Positions 26,295 through 36,231 are shown, counted from the stretch's first letter. The stretch is 64,000 nt of DNA from Alistipes sp. Marseille-P5061 (GCF_900290115.1 NZ_LT985748.1:625120-689119); one strand, 5' to 3'. Translations and numbers: made by a program. The notes: generated from the letters alone by a model not told the origin.

Positions 26295-26328
26295 AGAGCC
26301 CCGACGGAAACCGTCGGGGCTCTTTTTT
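26295..26328. terminator. Terminator hairpin next to rpsU
   Basis: A perfect 13-bp stem (26295-26307 / 26311-26323) with a 3-base loop. The T-tract is strong on the plus strand and weaker (TTT) on the minus strand, although the only adjacent gene ending here is rpsU on the minus strand. It probably acts in both directions. Confidence 0.75.
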
Positions 26329-26342
26329 CGGAAGCGAAGCGC

Positions 26343-26534
26343 CTACTCCTCGTTGCGGTAGGTGTGCTCCACGTAAATGGCGCGCTGCATCGCCTCACGC
26401 TTGGCCACCGAAGGCTTCGTGAAGTACTGGCGACGACGGAGCTCCTTCAGGACACCCGTACGCTCGTATTTACGCTTGAACTTCTTCAGGGCGCGCTCGA
26501 TGTTCTCGCCCTCTTTTACCGGCATGATAATCAT
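26343..26534 (-). CDS. rpsU: 30S ribosomal protein bS21
   Basis: A 63-residue basic protein with the bS21 signature PVKEGENIERALKKFKRKYERTGVLKELRRRQYF. bS21 binds the 30S platform near the 3' end of 16S rRNA, and in Bacteroidota it helps to occlude the anti-Shine-Dalgarno sequence. The N-terminus MIIMPVKEGE fits relatives, so ATG at 26534 is taken. The A/T-rich leader upstream shows no Shine-Dalgarno-like tract. The terminator at 26295-26328 follows. Confidence 0.95.
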   Translation of the reverse strand: MIIMPVKEGENIERALKKFKRKYERTGVLKELRRRQYFTKPSVAKREAMQRAIYVEHTYRNEE

Positions 26535-26584
26535 GGTATGTGTTGTTTTTTAAGTTTGCAAAAATTAAAATTGAGGTTGTCTTT

Positions 26585-27685
26585 TCATTGGAAGTAGCCC
26601 GGAGGAACCTCACCTCCGAACGACGTCGAATCATCTTTCAGTTCCGTCTTCCGCACCCCGAATTGCAGATAGGGAGCCAGCCGCGCTGCCTCCTCCCGGG
26701 TCAATATGTCGTCCTTTACCAACTCTTCGAGGGTACTCCAACCTCCTTTCAATTGTCTTGCCTTGAGCAGTTTCCGCAACGTGCGGGGTGCCATGTAGGG
26801 ATGGCGTCCCAACTCGTTCGGGGCTGCAAAGTTAATATCAATTTTTCGAATTTGAAAGCTATCGCAGCGAATTTGTTTCAAAATTCGCTCGTAATTGCGC
26901 TCCGTAACGCCCGGCACCTCGGCCAGTTGCTCGACCCGCACGAAGCCGCCCAGCCGTTCGCGGTAGCGCATGATGGCCGTCACGGTCTTCTCGCCGATGC
27001 CGACGACGCTCCGCAGCGCAGCCGAATCGGCGCTGTTGAGCTCGACGGGCTCCTCGAAGGGCGAGGGGCGCCGCTCCGCAAAGAGGACGTAGGGCTCCAG
27101 GGCGTCGGCCACCGAATCCGAGATGACGTAGCAGGCGCGCAGCTCCTCCATGTCGCGGATGCCGCTCGCATCGCGCCAGCGGATGAAGACCTGGGCCTGA
27201 CGCCGCGACAGGGCCCCGATGGCCTGCAGATAGGCGGCGCTTACCGTGTCGACCAGGAAGGGCTCGGGAGCAATCGGCTGCGGCACAATCCGCTCGCGGC
27301 TGTACGAGCGGGGCGCGAGGGCGTACTTGCGGCCGATGCGGATGTAGGGCGCCAGACGGCGGTAGAGCGAATCCGAGAAGCCATAGCAGAGGGCCACATC
27401 CTCGGGAATGCGGAAAATCTTGCCCGAAGCGCGGTACTTGAGCAGGCTCACCGCCTCGTACTTCGAGAGCCCGAGGCTGCGCAACTCGTCGTAGTCGGCC
27501 CGGTTGGGGTCGAACGGGCGCAGACGGGCCGAGTCGACCCGCTCCTCGAACTCCCGTTCAAGCAGGTCGGCATCCTGCTGCGTCGTCCGTGGGCGGGCCA
27601 GCAGCAGGCCGAGGATGACCAGTCCGGCCAGCGGCAGAAAAATCGCCACGGCACGCACTTCGCGTTCCGAAAAGAGTGGCTTCAT
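26585..27685 (-). CDS. Membrane-anchored helix-hairpin-helix (ComEA-like) protein
   Basis: A 366-residue protein that begins with a short cytoplasmic stretch and one transmembrane helix (AVAIFLPLAGLVILGLLLA, residues ~13-31). The exported part has several helix-hairpin-helix modules of the ComEA type: LRPFDPNRADYDELRSLGL, AAYLQAIGALSRRQAQVFIRW, VELNSADSAALRSVVGIGEK and IDINFAAPNELGRHPYM. HhH modules bind DNA non-specifically, and ComEA handles incoming DNA in competent bacteria; whether this protein does so is unknown. The ATG at 27685 is chosen over an upstream alternative because the -7 box at 27752-27759 and the TM anchor fit it. Confidence 0.85.
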   Translation of the reverse strand: MKPLFSEREVRAVAIFLPLAGLVILGLLLARPRTTQQDADLLEREFEERVDSARLRPFDPNRADYDELRSLGLSKYEAVSLLKYRASGKIFRIPEDVALCYGFSDSLYRRLAPYIRIGRKYALAPRSYSRERIVPQPIAPEPFLVDTVSAAYLQAIGALSRRQAQVFIRWRDASGIRDMEELRACYVISDSVADALEPYVLFAERRPSPFEEPVELNSADSAALRSVVGIGEKTVTAIMRYRERLGGFVRVEQLAEVPGVTERNYERILKQIRCDSFQIRKIDINFAAPNELGRHPYMAPRTLRKLLKARQLKGGWSTLEELVKDDILTREEAARLAPYLQFGVRKTELKDDSTSFGGEVPPGYFQ

Positions 27686-27751
27686 GGTTCGAAAGGATTT
27701 GCGCGCCGCCCCGCATATCACCGGAAACAACCCCTCGGCAGGCGCCTGTTA

Positions 27752-27759
27752 CAAAGATA
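27752..27759 (-). promoter_or_regulatory. -7 box TATCTTTG for the HhH gene
   Basis: CAAAGATA on the plus strand, 67 bases upstream of the ATG at 27685. The rest of the 344-base gap 27686-28029 is GC-rich with no visible gene, apart from the glnN terminator. Confidence 0.6.
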
Positions 27760-27970
27760 ATACTTTTATTCGAATCCGCCCCGATGCAACGGCCGGCCGC
27801 AACATCTTTGGCCCGAAAACGAACACCCGGCGCGACCGCACCCTCACCTCCACACACCGCAGCCGGCCCCCCCTCCGCCCGCCGACCCGCGAGCGGAGGC
27901 GCAGCAAGACAACAACCAGGACGCAGACCGCAAAAGGGGCGGCACCGTGCAAAGGCGGGTCGTAAAACGG

Positions 27971-27998
27971 AAGCGGGGAGGCCGCAGCCTCCCCGCTT
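27971..27998 (-). terminator. Terminator of glnN
   Basis: A perfect 12-bp stem (27971-27982 / 27987-27998) with a 4-base loop, followed on the minus strand by CCGTTTTACG. It lies 31 bases past the glnN stop codon. Confidence 0.8.
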
Positions 27999-28029
27999 CG
28001 CTCAAAAACCTAACTTCTCCAATGTACCG

Positions 28030-30207
28030 CTAACGCATGAAGAGCAGCTCGCGGTATTTCGGCAGGGGCCAAATCTGGTCGTCGACAATCTCCTCCAGCT
28101 TGTCGATATGGTAGCGAATCTGGTCGAAGAAGACCGCCACCGTATCGTGGTAGGCGATGGCCTTGGCACGCTGGTCCTCGATGGGGTTGGCGTGCTTGCG
28201 CGCCTCAATCATCTCGCCCGTCAGGCGCTGGATTTCAGCCGTGTGGCCCTGTATTTTCTTGATGAGTTCGATGTCGGCCGCAGCGTTGAGCCCCGGAATC
28301 TGCGCCATCTTGTAGACCTTGTCGAGCAGCATCGCCTCGTAGCGCGAAGCCGTCGGCACGATGTGGTTCATCGCCAGGTCACCCAGTACGCGGCCCTCAA
28401 TCTGAATCTTCTTGGTATAGGTCTCCCACTTCACCTCGGTGCGGGCCTCGAGCTCGACCTTCGAGAAGACGCCCGTTGCAGCGAACATGTCGAGCGACGC
28501 CTGGTCCAGATAGCGGTCGAAGATGAGCGGCGTGGAGGTCTCGCAGTCCAGACCGCGGCGGGCCGCCTCGGCCTTCCACTCGTCCGAATAGCCGTTGCCG
28601 TCGAAGCGAATCGCCTGGCAGGCCTTAATCATCTGCTTGAGCACCTCGTAGATGGCCTTCTCCTTCTTCACGCCGGCCTCAATCTGGGCGTCGACGTTGC
28701 GCTTGAACTCCGTCAGCTCGTTGGCCATCGCTGTATTGAGCACAATCATCGCCTCGGCGCAGTTGTCCGACGAACCCACGGCGCGGAACTCGAAGCGGTT
28801 GCCCGTGAAGGCGAAGGGCGAGGTGCGGTTGCGGTCCGTATTGTCGAGCAGCAGAGTCGGGATGTGCGAGATGCCGCTCATCTTGAAGACGCTCTTCGCG
28901 TCGAAGCGAATCGCATCGTCGCCGCTCGAGGCTGCCAGCTTGTCCAGCACGGCCGAGACCTGCGAACCGAGGAAGGTCGAGATGATGGCCGGGGGTGCCT
29001 CGTTGGCGCCCAGACGATGGGCGTTGGTGGCGCTCATGATGGAGGCCTTGAGCAGACCGTTGTGCTTGTAGACCGCCGAGATGGCATTGACCAGGAAGGT
29101 GATGAACTGCAGGTTCTCACCGGCCGTCTTGCCCGGACCGAGCAGATTGACGCCCGTATCGGTGCCCAGCGACCAGTTGTTGTGCTTGCCCGAGCCGTTG
29201 ATGCCCTTGAAGGGCTTCTCGTGGAGCAGCACGCGGAACTGGTGGCGGCGCGCAATCTTGTCCATGATGGTCATCAGCAGCTGGTTGTGGTCGTTGGCAA
29301 GGTTGACCTCCTCGTAGACCGGAGCCAGCTCGAACTGATTGGGAGCCACCTCGTTGTGGCGCGTCTTGACCGGAATGCCCAGCTTCAGGCACTCATACTC
29401 GAGGTCCTTCATGAAGGCCATCACACGCGTCGGAATCGCACCGAAATAGTGGTCCTCCAGCTGCTGGTTCTTGGCCGACTCGTGACCCATGAGCGTACGC
29501 CCCGTGAGCATCAGGTCGGGACGTGCGGCCCAGAGACTCTCGTCAACGAGGAAATACTCCTGCTCCCAGCCCAGATAGGAGAAGACCTTCGAAACATTCT
29601 TGTCGAAGTAGTGGCAGACCTCCGTGGCAGCGGCATCAACCGCCGAAAGGGCCCGCAGCAGGGGCACCTTGTAGTCGAGCGCCTCGCCCGTATAGGCGAT
29701 GAAGACGGTCGGGATGCAGAGCGTCGTGTCGACGATGAAGGCCGGCGACGAGGGGTCCCACGCCGAATAGCCGCGCGCCTCGAAGGTGTTGCGGATGCCG
29801 CCGTTGGGGAACGACGAGGCGTCGGGCTCCTGCTGTACGAGCAGCTTGCCCGAGAACTCCTCCAGCACGCCGCCCATTCCGTCGGGCTCGGCGAAGGCAT
29901 CGTGCTTCTCGGCCGTACCGCCCGTCAGCGGCTGGAACCAGTGCGTATAGTGGTCGGCACCATGCTCAAGCGCCCACTGACGCATGCCGGCGGCGATGCT
30001 GTCGGCCACGTCGCGCGTGAGCGGCGTACCGTTCTCCATCGTATCGAGCAGCGCTGCGTAGGTCTTCTTGTCAAGGTACTTGCGCATGGCAGCGCGTCCG
30101 AATACCTTCTCTCCGAAATAATCCGAAGGACGTCCATCGGGAGCCTTCACTTCAACGGCCGTGTGGTTGATTGCCGCATCGACCATCTTGAATCTGAGTT
30201 GAGACAT
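28030..30207 (-). CDS. glnN: Glutamine synthetase type III
   Basis: ATP-dependent ligation of ammonia to glutamate, the main route of nitrogen assimilation. At 725 residues it matches type III (GSIII/GlnN), which is common in Bacteroidota and far longer than type I (~470). Visible motifs are the glutamate/ammonium region TRHNEVAPNQFELAPVYEE, the ATP loop region NGSGKHNNWSLGTD near residue 345, and the adenine-site NRTSPFAFTGNRFEFRAVGS. The N-terminal GSIII-specific domain is present. The enzyme is a cytoplasmic dodecamer. The gene is monocistronic, with a -7 box and a terminator, and is divergent from mutA across an AT-rich spacer. Confidence 0.97.
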   Translation of the reverse strand: MSQLRFKMVDAAINHTAVEVKAPDGRPSDYFGEKVFGRAAMRKYLDKKTYAALLDTMENGTPLTRDVADSIAAGMRQWALEHGADHYTHWFQPLTGGTAEKHDAFAEPDGMGGVLEEFSGKLLVQQEPDASSFPNGGIRNTFEARGYSAWDPSSPAFIVDTTLCIPTVFIAYTGEALDYKVPLLRALSAVDAAATEVCHYFDKNVSKVFSYLGWEQEYFLVDESLWAARPDLMLTGRTLMGHESAKNQQLEDHYFGAIPTRVMAFMKDLEYECLKLGIPVKTRHNEVAPNQFELAPVYEEVNLANDHNQLLMTIMDKIARRHQFRVLLHEKPFKGINGSGKHNNWSLGTDTGVNLLGPGKTAGENLQFITFLVNAISAVYKHNGLLKASIMSATNAHRLGANEAPPAIISTFLGSQVSAVLDKLAASSGDDAIRFDAKSVFKMSGISHIPTLLLDNTDRNRTSPFAFTGNRFEFRAVGSSDNCAEAMIVLNTAMANELTEFKRNVDAQIEAGVKKEKAIYEVLKQMIKACQAIRFDGNGYSDEWKAEAARRGLDCETSTPLIFDRYLDQASLDMFAATGVFSKVELEARTEVKWETYTKKIQIEGRVLGDLAMNHIVPTASRYEAMLLDKVYKMAQIPGLNAAADIELIKKIQGHTAEIQRLTGEMIEARKHANPIEDQRAKAIAYHDTVAVFFDQIRYHIDKLEEIVDDQIWPLPKYRELLFMR

Positions 30208-30248
30208 AATCTGGATGGGGGATGAATTGTCGTTTTATCTTTCGAGTG

Positions 30249-30256
30249 CAAAGGTA
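30249..30256 (-). promoter_or_regulatory. -7 box TACCTTTG for glnN
   Basis: CAAAGGTA on the plus strand reads TACCTTTG on the minus strand, 41 bases before the glnN ATG at 30207. Confidence 0.65.
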
Positions 30257-30544
30257 AAAAAATAAACGCTGTCGTTGTTTTGCAAAAATCGCATTTTTTC
30301 GAAAAGCACCTCATTTTTTCGCGATTTTCCGAAAAACAGACCCTGTTTTCAGGCAGACACCCCGTTTTTCAGAGCCATTTTCCGGAAAACAGCATCATTT
30401 TTCATCGCACATACGCAAAATCGCCTGTTTTTGATTTTTCTCGATTTTATTCCTATATCATACTAATTTTATCCTAAATAACCGAACAAGTCACCGGCAG
30501 GCCTAAAAACTGCATCCGGGGTATTGTTATTTTCCTAACGATTT
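30257..30544. other. AT-rich divergent spacer between glnN and mutA
   Basis: The spacer is rich in repeated TTTTTCG and CGAAAA words, including a perfect short hairpin AAAACAG-ACC-CTGTTTT at 30333-30349 and several CATTTTT(T)CG blocks. Short open frames here are low-complexity Phe/Ser strings and not credible genes. It may hold regulator sites for either neighbour. Confidence 0.4.
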
Positions 30545-30578
30545 TTTGCTTCATTCTCCCGAATATTTTATACCTTTA
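30545..30578 (+). promoter_or_regulatory. Promoter for mutA-mutB
   Basis: TTTG at 30545-30548 and TACCTTTA at 30571-30578, with a 22-base spacer, slightly longer than the usual 19-21. The mutA ATG is 39 bases downstream. Confidence 0.55.
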
Positions 30579-30617
30579 CGTGCAATTTTGGACAACACTT
30601 ACTAATCTCTAATAGTT

Positions 30618-32468
30618 ATGGCAAATACCCAACGTGAAAAGCTGTTCACCGAATTCCCTCCGGTCCCGACCGAGAAGTGGGAAGAGGTGATTAAGGCCGA
30701 CCTGAAAGGTGCTGACTACGAGCGCAAACTCGTATGGAGAACCGGCGAGGGATTCAATGTCCGTCCCTACTACCGGGCCGAAAATCTCGAAGGTCTCCGG
30801 TTCCTGGGCTCCCAGCCCGGAGAGTTCCCTTATGTAAGAGGCACGCGCGCGAACAACCACTGGCATGTACACCAGACCATCCGCGTGGAGTGCCCCAAGG
30901 CTGCCAACGAAGAGGCGCTCAAGCTCCTCAACGCAGGCGTCGATGCACTCGGACTCTGCATCGCTTCGGAGAACTTCTCCGCCGCCGACCTCGACACGCT
31001 GCTGGCCGGTATCCACATCCCGGCCATCGAGCTGACCTTCTGCGGCGAGCATCCCGCTGCCGTAGCCGAACTCTTCCTCGCAAAGGTCGAGAAGGAGGGC
31101 ATCGCCAAGGAGGATGTACACGCCAACTTCTGCATCGACCCGCTGGTCAAGGGCCTCACCTCGAAGGGTGACTTCTGCTCGGAGAACGGTGCCAAGTGCT
31201 TCGCACGCATCGCCGAGCTGGTCAAGAAGACCAAGGAGTACAAGCACATCCGCGTGGTAACCGTCTCGGGCCATATCTTCAGCAACGCCGGCTCGACCAT
31301 CGTCGAGGAGCTCGCCTTCACGCTCTCGGCCGGTCACGACTATCTGGTGCGTCTGATGGACGCCGGTCTGAGCGTCGACGAGGCTGCCCGCAAGCTCCGC
31401 TTCTCGATGGCCGTCACCTCGAACTACTTCATGGAGATGGCCAAGTTCCGCGCCGCCCGCATGCTCTGGGCCAACATCGTCAAGGCCTACAACCCCGAGA
31501 AGGATTGCGCCTGCAAGATGTACACCCACGCCGTAACCTCGACCTGGAACCAGACCGTATACGACCCCTATGTGAACATGCTCCGCGGCACGACCGAGGC
31601 CATGTCGGCCTCCATCGCCGGCATCCACTCGCTGGAGGTGACGCCGTTCGACGCATCGTTCGAGGCTCCGACCGAATTTTCGAAGCGCATCGCCCGCAAC
31701 GTCGAGCTGCTGCTCAAGCACGAGGCTCACTTCGACCAGGTGGTTGACCCGGCCGGCGGTTCGTACTACATCGAGAACCTCACCCAGTCGATTGCCAACG
31801 AGGCCTGGAAGCTCTTCCTCGAGATTGAGGAGAAGGGCGGCTACACGGAGGCCTACAAGTCGGGCTTCATCGTAGAGCGCGTCAAGGCTTCGGCTGCAGC
31901 CAAGGACAAGAACATCGCCACGCGCCGTCAGATTCTGCTGGGCGCCAACCAGTACCCCAACTTCACGGAGAAGGCCGGCGAGGAGATCAAGCAGGAGTGC
32001 GTAACGCGTCCCGAGAGCGAGGGCAACACGCTGAAGCCCTACCGCGGCGCCATGGCATTCGAGGCCATGCGTCTGCACGTGGACCGCAGCGGCAAGGAGC
32101 CCAAGGCATTCATGCTCACCTGCGGCAGTCTGGCAATGGCCCGTGCACGCGCCCAGTTCTCGTGCAACTTCTTCGCCTGCGCCGGTATCCGCGTCATCGA
32201 CAACACCTTCTTCAAGTCGGTTGAGGAGGGCGTCGAGGCCGCACTCGCATCGAAGGCCGAAATCGTCGTTGTCTGCGCATCGGACGACGACTACGCAACG
32301 GTCGCTCCGAAGGTCAAGGAGCTGCTCGGCGGCAAGGCCATCCTCGTTGTGGCCGGTGCACCCGCCTGCACGCCCGAACTCGAGGCACAGGGCATCACCA
32401 ACTTCATCAACGTGAAGTCGAACGTGCTCGAGACACTGAAGTTCTACCTTAAAGAGATGGGAATCTAA
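30618..32468 (+). CDS. mutA: Methylmalonyl-CoA mutase small (beta) subunit
   Basis: The non-catalytic subunit of the heterodimeric mutase that interconverts succinyl-CoA and methylmalonyl-CoA on the way to propionate. It has 616 residues, with a MeMal-CoA mutase TIM-barrel-like N-terminal region ([28 protein letters not shown]) and a C-terminal Rossmann-like domain ([19 protein letters not shown]). That domain lacks the DxHxxG cobalamin ligand motif found in MutB, as expected. The gene ends 2 bases before mutB and shares its promoter and terminator. Confidence 0.95.
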   Translation: MANTQREKLFTEFPPVPTEKWEEVIKADLKGADYERKLVWRTGEGFNVRPYYRAENLEGLRFLGSQPGEFPYVRGTRANNHWHVHQTIRVECPKAANEEALKLLNAGVDALGLCIASENFSAADLDTLLAGIHIPAIELTFCGEHPAAVAELFLAKVEKEGIAKEDVHANFCIDPLVKGLTSKGDFCSENGAKCFARIAELVKKTKEYKHIRVVTVSGHIFSNAGSTIVEELAFTLSAGHDYLVRLMDAGLSVDEAARKLRFSMAVTSNYFMEMAKFRAARMLWANIVKAYNPEKDCACKMYTHAVTSTWNQTVYDPYVNMLRGTTEAMSASIAGIHSLEVTPFDASFEAPTEFSKRIARNVELLLKHEAHFDQVVDPAGGSYYIENLTQSIANEAWKLFLEIEEKGGYTEAYKSGFIVERVKASAAAKDKNIATRRQILLGANQYPNFTEKAGEEIKQECVTRPESEGNTLKPYRGAMAFEAMRLHVDRSGKEPKAFMLTCGSLAMARARAQFSCNFFACAGIRVIDNTFFKSVEEGVEAALASKAEIVVVCASDDDYATVAPKVKELLGGKAILVVAGAPACTPELEAQGITNFINVKSNVLETLKFYLKEMGI

Positions 32469-32470
32469 TC

Positions 32471-34609
32471 ATGAGAGCTAAATTTTCAGAATTAAAATAC
32501 GAAGGCGGTCAGCAGAAGAGCTGCTGCGCCTCGAAGGGCTGCGGACAGGTGGAGCCGTGGCTGACGGCCGAGCGCATTCCCGTCAAGGGAACCTATACGG
32601 CCGAAGACCTCGAAGGCATGGAGCACCTGAACTATGCGGCAGGTATCGCCCCCTTCCTGCGCGGTCCCTACTCGACGATGTATGTGATGCGTCCGTGGAC
32701 CATCCGCCAGTATGCCGGTTTCTCGACCGCCGAGGAGTCCAACGCCTTCTATCGCCGCAACCTGGCGGCCGGTCAGAAGGGTCTGTCGGTGGCTTTCGAC
32801 CTGGCTACGCACCGCGGCTACGACGCCGACCATCCGCGTGTGGTTGGTGACGTGGGCAAGGCCGGTGTGTCGATTTGCTCGGTCGAGGACATGAAGGTGC
32901 TCTTCAACGGCATTCCGCTCGACAAGATGTCGGTTTCGATGACCATGAACGGCGCCGTGCTGCCCATTCTGGCCTTCTACATCGTCACCGGTCTGGAGCA
33001 GGGCTGCACGCTCGACCAGCTTTCGGGTACGATTCAGAACGACATCCTCAAGGAGTTCATGGTGCGCAACACCTATATCTACCCGCCCGAGTTCTCGATG
33101 CGCATCATCGCCGACATCTTCGAGTACACCTCGAAGAACATGCCCAAGTTCAACTCGATTTCGATTTCGGGTTACCACATGCAGGAGGCAGGCGCAACGG
33201 CCGACATCGAGCTGGCCTACACGCTGGCCGACGGTCTGGAGTACCTGCGCGCAGGTATCAACGCCGGCATGTCGATTGACGCCTTCGCACCGCGTCTGTC
33301 GTTCTTCTGGGCCATCGGCATGAACCACTTCATGGAGATTGCCAAGATGCGTGCCGCTCGTATGCTGTGGGCCAAGATTGTCAAGCAGTTCGACCCGAAG
33401 AACCCCAAGTCGCTGGCACTGCGTACCCACTCGCAGACCTCGGGCTGGTCGCTTACGGAGCAGGACCCCTTCAACAACGTTGCACGTACGGCCATCGAGG
33501 CCATGGGCGCCGCTCTGGGCCACACCCAGTCGCTGCACACCAACGCATTGGACGAGGCCATCGCGCTGCCGACCGACTTCTCGGCACGTATCGCCCGCAA
33601 CACCCAGATTTACATCCAGGAGGAGACTAGCATCTGCCGCGAAATCGACCCGTGGGCCGGTTCGTACTATGTCGAGACCCTCACCAACGAGATTGCACAC
33701 AAGGCCTGGGAGCACATCCAGGAGGTCGAGAAGCTGGGCGGTATGGCCAAGGCCATCGAGACCGGTATTCCGAAGATGCGTATCGAGGAGGCTGCCGCAC
33801 GCAAGCAGGCTCACATCGACTCGGGCGCCGAGAAGATTATCGGCGTGAACGAGTACCGGCTTGAGAAGGAGGCCCCGATTGACATCCTAGCCGTCGACAA
33901 CACCGCCGTACGCGAGAGCCAGATTAAGCGTCTGAAGGAGCTGCGCTCAACGCGCGACAACGAGGCCGTGAAGAAGGCTCTGGCCGCCATCACCGAGTGC
34001 GTGAAGACCAAGAAGGGCAACCTGCTCGAGCTGGCCGTCGAGGCAGCCAAGGTGCGCGCTACGCTGGGTGAGATTTCCGACGCCTGCGAGGTAGTCGTAG
34101 GCCGCTACAAGGCAGTTATTCGTTCCATCTCGGGTGTATACTCTTCAGAAGTGAAAAACGACAAGTCTTTCGAGCGCGCCAAGGAGCTGTGCGCCGAGTT
34201 CGCCAAGAAGGAGGGCCGTCAGCCGCGCATCATGATTGCCAAGATGGGTCAGGACGGTCACGACCGTGGTGCCAAGGTGGTTGCCACGGGTTATGCCGAC
34301 ATCGGCTTCGACGTCGACATGGGTCCGCTCTTCCAGACTCCGGAGGAGGCCGCCAAGCAGGCCGTCGAGAACGACGTTCACGTAGTGGGCGTATCGTCGC
34401 TGGCCGCAGGTCACCTCACGCTGGTTCCGCAGCTGATTGCCGAGCTCAAGAAGCTGGGCCGCGAGGATATCATCGTGATTGTGGGAGGCGTTATTCCTCA
34501 CCAGGATTACGACGAGCTCTATCGCGACGGTGCCGCCGCCATCTTCGGCCCCGGTACGCCGATTGCCACGGCAGCCATCAAGATGCTTGAGATTCTGCTC
34601 GCCGAGTAA
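32471..34609 (+). CDS. mutB: Methylmalonyl-CoA mutase large (alpha) subunit
   Basis: The B12-dependent catalytic subunit, 712 residues. The substrate barrel (~residues 30-560) includes the [20 protein letters not shown] and [21 protein letters not shown] stretches typical of the family. The C-terminal cobalamin domain has DGHDRG at 595-600, with H597 the lower axial ligand to cobalt, followed by [17 protein letters not shown] and a [10 protein letters not shown] loop. In gut Bacteroidota this enzyme supports the succinate-propionate pathway. No epimerase, decarboxylase or meaB gene is adjacent, so the pathway is split in this genome. It is followed by a strong terminator. Confidence 0.97.
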   Translation: MRAKFSELKYEGGQQKSCCASKGCGQVEPWLTAERIPVKGTYTAEDLEGMEHLNYAAGIAPFLRGPYSTMYVMRPWTIRQYAGFSTAEESNAFYRRNLAAGQKGLSVAFDLATHRGYDADHPRVVGDVGKAGVSICSVEDMKVLFNGIPLDKMSVSMTMNGAVLPILAFYIVTGLEQGCTLDQLSGTIQNDILKEFMVRNTYIYPPEFSMRIIADIFEYTSKNMPKFNSISISGYHMQEAGATADIELAYTLADGLEYLRAGINAGMSIDAFAPRLSFFWAIGMNHFMEIAKMRAARMLWAKIVKQFDPKNPKSLALRTHSQTSGWSLTEQDPFNNVARTAIEAMGAALGHTQSLHTNALDEAIALPTDFSARIARNTQIYIQEETSICREIDPWAGSYYVETLTNEIAHKAWEHIQEVEKLGGMAKAIETGIPKMRIEEAAARKQAHIDSGAEKIIGVNEYRLEKEAPIDILAVDNTAVRESQIKRLKELRSTRDNEAVKKALAAITECVKTKKGNLLELAVEAAKVRATLGEISDACEVVVGRYKAVIRSISGVYSSEVKNDKSFERAKELCAEFAKKEGRQPRIMIAKMGQDGHDRGAKVVATGYADIGFDVDMGPLFQTPEEAAKQAVENDVHVVGVSSLAAGHLTLVPQLIAELKKLGREDIIVIVGGVIPHQDYDELYRDGAAAIFGPGTPIATAAIKMLEILLAE

Positions 34610-34628
34610 CCGAAGTGACGCATGTACG

Positions 34629-34664
34629 AAATACCCGCCGGATGCATCCGGCGGGTATTTTTTT
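34629..34664 (+). terminator. Terminator of mutA-mutB
   Basis: A perfect 32-bp palindrome (34629-34660; half AAATACCCGCCGGATG) running into a T-tract. It lies 20 bases after the mutB stop. Confidence 0.92.
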
Positions 34665-34695
34665 GTCCCGGCCCCGCTCCTCGGAGGGGAAAGGG

Positions 34696-34850
34696 GCGAC
34701 TGCCCCTCCGAGGCAAAAGCGACTGCCCCATCGGGGTAAAAGCACTACCCTACCCAGGCAAAGGCGACTGCCCCACCGGGGTAAAGCACTACCCTACCAA
34801 GGTAAAACGAATGCCCCATCGGGGCAAAACCGACTACCCTGCCAAGGCAA
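34696..34850 (+). repeat. 22-bp tandem repeat array
   Basis: Seven units of 21-23 bp follow one another without spacers, each roughly (G)CGACTGCCCCATCGGGGTAA or (G)CACTACCCTACCAAGGTAA; the two forms mostly alternate. Every unit ends in an A-run and is centred on a small dyad (CCCC/GGGG, TACC/GGTA or GCC/GGC). A degenerate eighth unit follows. The array lies between the mutB terminator and the alcohol dehydrogenase terminator; the rest of the 479-base gap holds no visible gene. Confidence 0.8.
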
Positions 34851-34885
34851 TTGCCCAACCGTTGCCGGCACGGAATGCCCCGCAC

Positions 34886-34925
34886 AAAAAAGGCGAAGCC
34901 GGGTCCATTGATGGACCCGGCCTCG
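34886..34925 (-). terminator. Terminator of the alcohol dehydrogenase gene
   Basis: An 11-bp core stem (34898-34908 / 34911-34921) extended by near-complementary flanks, followed on the minus strand by CCTTTTTTG. It lies about 160 bases past the stop codon at 35089; 34930-35088 is a low-complexity CGGTTCGG-rich stretch. Confidence 0.8.
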
Positions 34926-35088
34926 CTGCGTTGATATCCGAAGCGGTGATGTGCCCGTCCCGGAAAACCCGACCGACCCTGCCGGCTCGGCTCGATTCGG
35001 CAGAATCGGCTGACCAGCCCGGTTGAGTCGGGAGCGGTTAGTCGGTTCAGCCTGTGCGGCCGGTTCGGTCGGTTCGGCCAATTTTCCC

Positions 35089-36231
35089 TTAGAGACAGGC
35101 CTCGAGAATCCGGCGTGCAACGGCTCCCGTCACGTTGCCGGCCTCGCCATAAGCAACACCTTCGGCATTGAAGCGGCGCTCAATCTCGGCAATTGTCACC
35201 TCACCGATACCCTCCTGCGAGAGGCGGGTCGAGAGCCCCAGCGAGCGGAAGAACTCCTCGGTGCGGGCAATCGTCCGGTCGATGCGCTCCACCTCCGTGC
35301 CGTCGGCAATGCCCCAGATGCGCTCGCCGAATTGAAGCAGCTTGCCGTGCTTCTGGTCGCGCAGCACGCGCATCGTACCGCAGGCAACAATCGCCAGCGT
35401 GGCGCCGTGCGTCAGGCCGTGGAGCGCCGTCAGCTCGTGGCCAATCATGTGGGTCGCCCAGTCCTGCGTCACGCCCATGCGAATCATGTCGTTGAGCGCC
35501 AGCGTTGCCGAGAGCATGTAGTCCGACATGGTATCATAATCATGTTCGCCGCTCAGGGCACGGGGAGCCACCTCGACCACCGTGTGGAGGATACCCTCGG
35601 CCCAGCGGTCCATCACGCGCGACTGGCCCGTCGTGGTGAGGTACTGCTCGAGCACATGCACGAACGTATCGGCCAGACCGCAGGCAATCTGACGCTTGGG
35701 CAGCGAGTAGGTCACCTCGGGGTCGAGAATCGAGAACTGCGGATAGGTGCCGTAGAAGGCTCTCTTTTCACGCGTTTCGTGGCGCGAGATAACCGCTCCG
35801 CTGTTCATCTCGGAGCCCGTGGCGGGCAGCGTAAGCACCGTTGCGAAGGGGAGCTGCGCCGAGGCCTGACCCTTGAGGACAATCTTCCACGGGTCACCCT
35901 CGTAGCAGAGGCCCGCAGCGATGAGTTTCGTGCCGTCGATGACCGAGCCGCCGCCCACGGCCAGCAGGAAGTCGACCTGCTTCTCGCGGCCCAGAGCTAC
36001 CGCCTCGCGGACCGTCTCGACCGAAGGATTGGGCTCAATGCCCCAGAACTCGAACCGTTCGTGCCCCTCGAGGGCCTTCGTAACCTGGTCATATACGCCG
36101 TTCTTGCGGACGCTGCCGCCGCCGAAGGTGACCAGAATGCGCTTGCCTGCGGGAATGAGTTTCGACAGCCGGGCAATGGTCCCCTTGCCGAAGACCAGGC
36201 GCGTAGGATTGTAATAGATGAAGTTGTTCAT
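35089..36231 (-). CDS. Iron-containing alcohol dehydrogenase (YqhD/BDH-like)
   Basis: A 380-residue NAD(P)H-dependent alcohol/aldehyde oxidoreductase of the group III metal-dependent family. Visible motifs are the dinucleotide-binding GGGSV and VGGGSVIDGTKLI, and the metal-binding IACGLADTFVHVLEQY and THMIGHELTALHGLTHG with the conserved Asp and His ligands. Similarity to the butanol dehydrogenase/YqhD subgroup is stronger than to the bifunctional AdhE, which is far longer. It is cytoplasmic, and the substrate is unknown. ATG at 36231 is preferred; an upstream in-frame extension overlaps the terminator of the next gene and has no family match. Confidence 0.9.
   Translation of the reverse strand: MNNFIYYNPTRLVFGKGTIARLSKLIPAGKRILVTFGGGSVRKNGVYDQVTKALEGHERFEFWGIEPNPSVETVREAVALGREKQVDFLLAVGGGSVIDGTKLIAAGLCYEGDPWKIVLKGQASAQLPFATVLTLPATGSEMNSGAVISRHETREKRAFYGTYPQFSILDPEVTYSLPKRQIACGLADTFVHVLEQYLTTTGQSRVMDRWAEGILHTVVEVAPRALSGEHDYDTMSDYMLSATLALNDMIRMGVTQDWATHMIGHELTALHGLTHGATLAIVACGTMRVLRDQKHGKLLQFGERIWGIADGTEVERIDRTIARTEEFFRSLGLSTRLSQEGIGEVTIAEIERRFNAEGVAYGEAGNVTGAVARRILEACL

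Noticed and set aside
27760..27970. tRNA or small RNA in the GC-rich gap upstream of the HhH gene
   Set aside because: No acceptor/T-loop pattern or T-loop GTTC sequence in suitable positions; no hairpin other than the glnN terminator.
34696..34850. CRISPR array
   Set aside because: No spacers between the 22-bp units and no cas genes; units are imperfect dyads.
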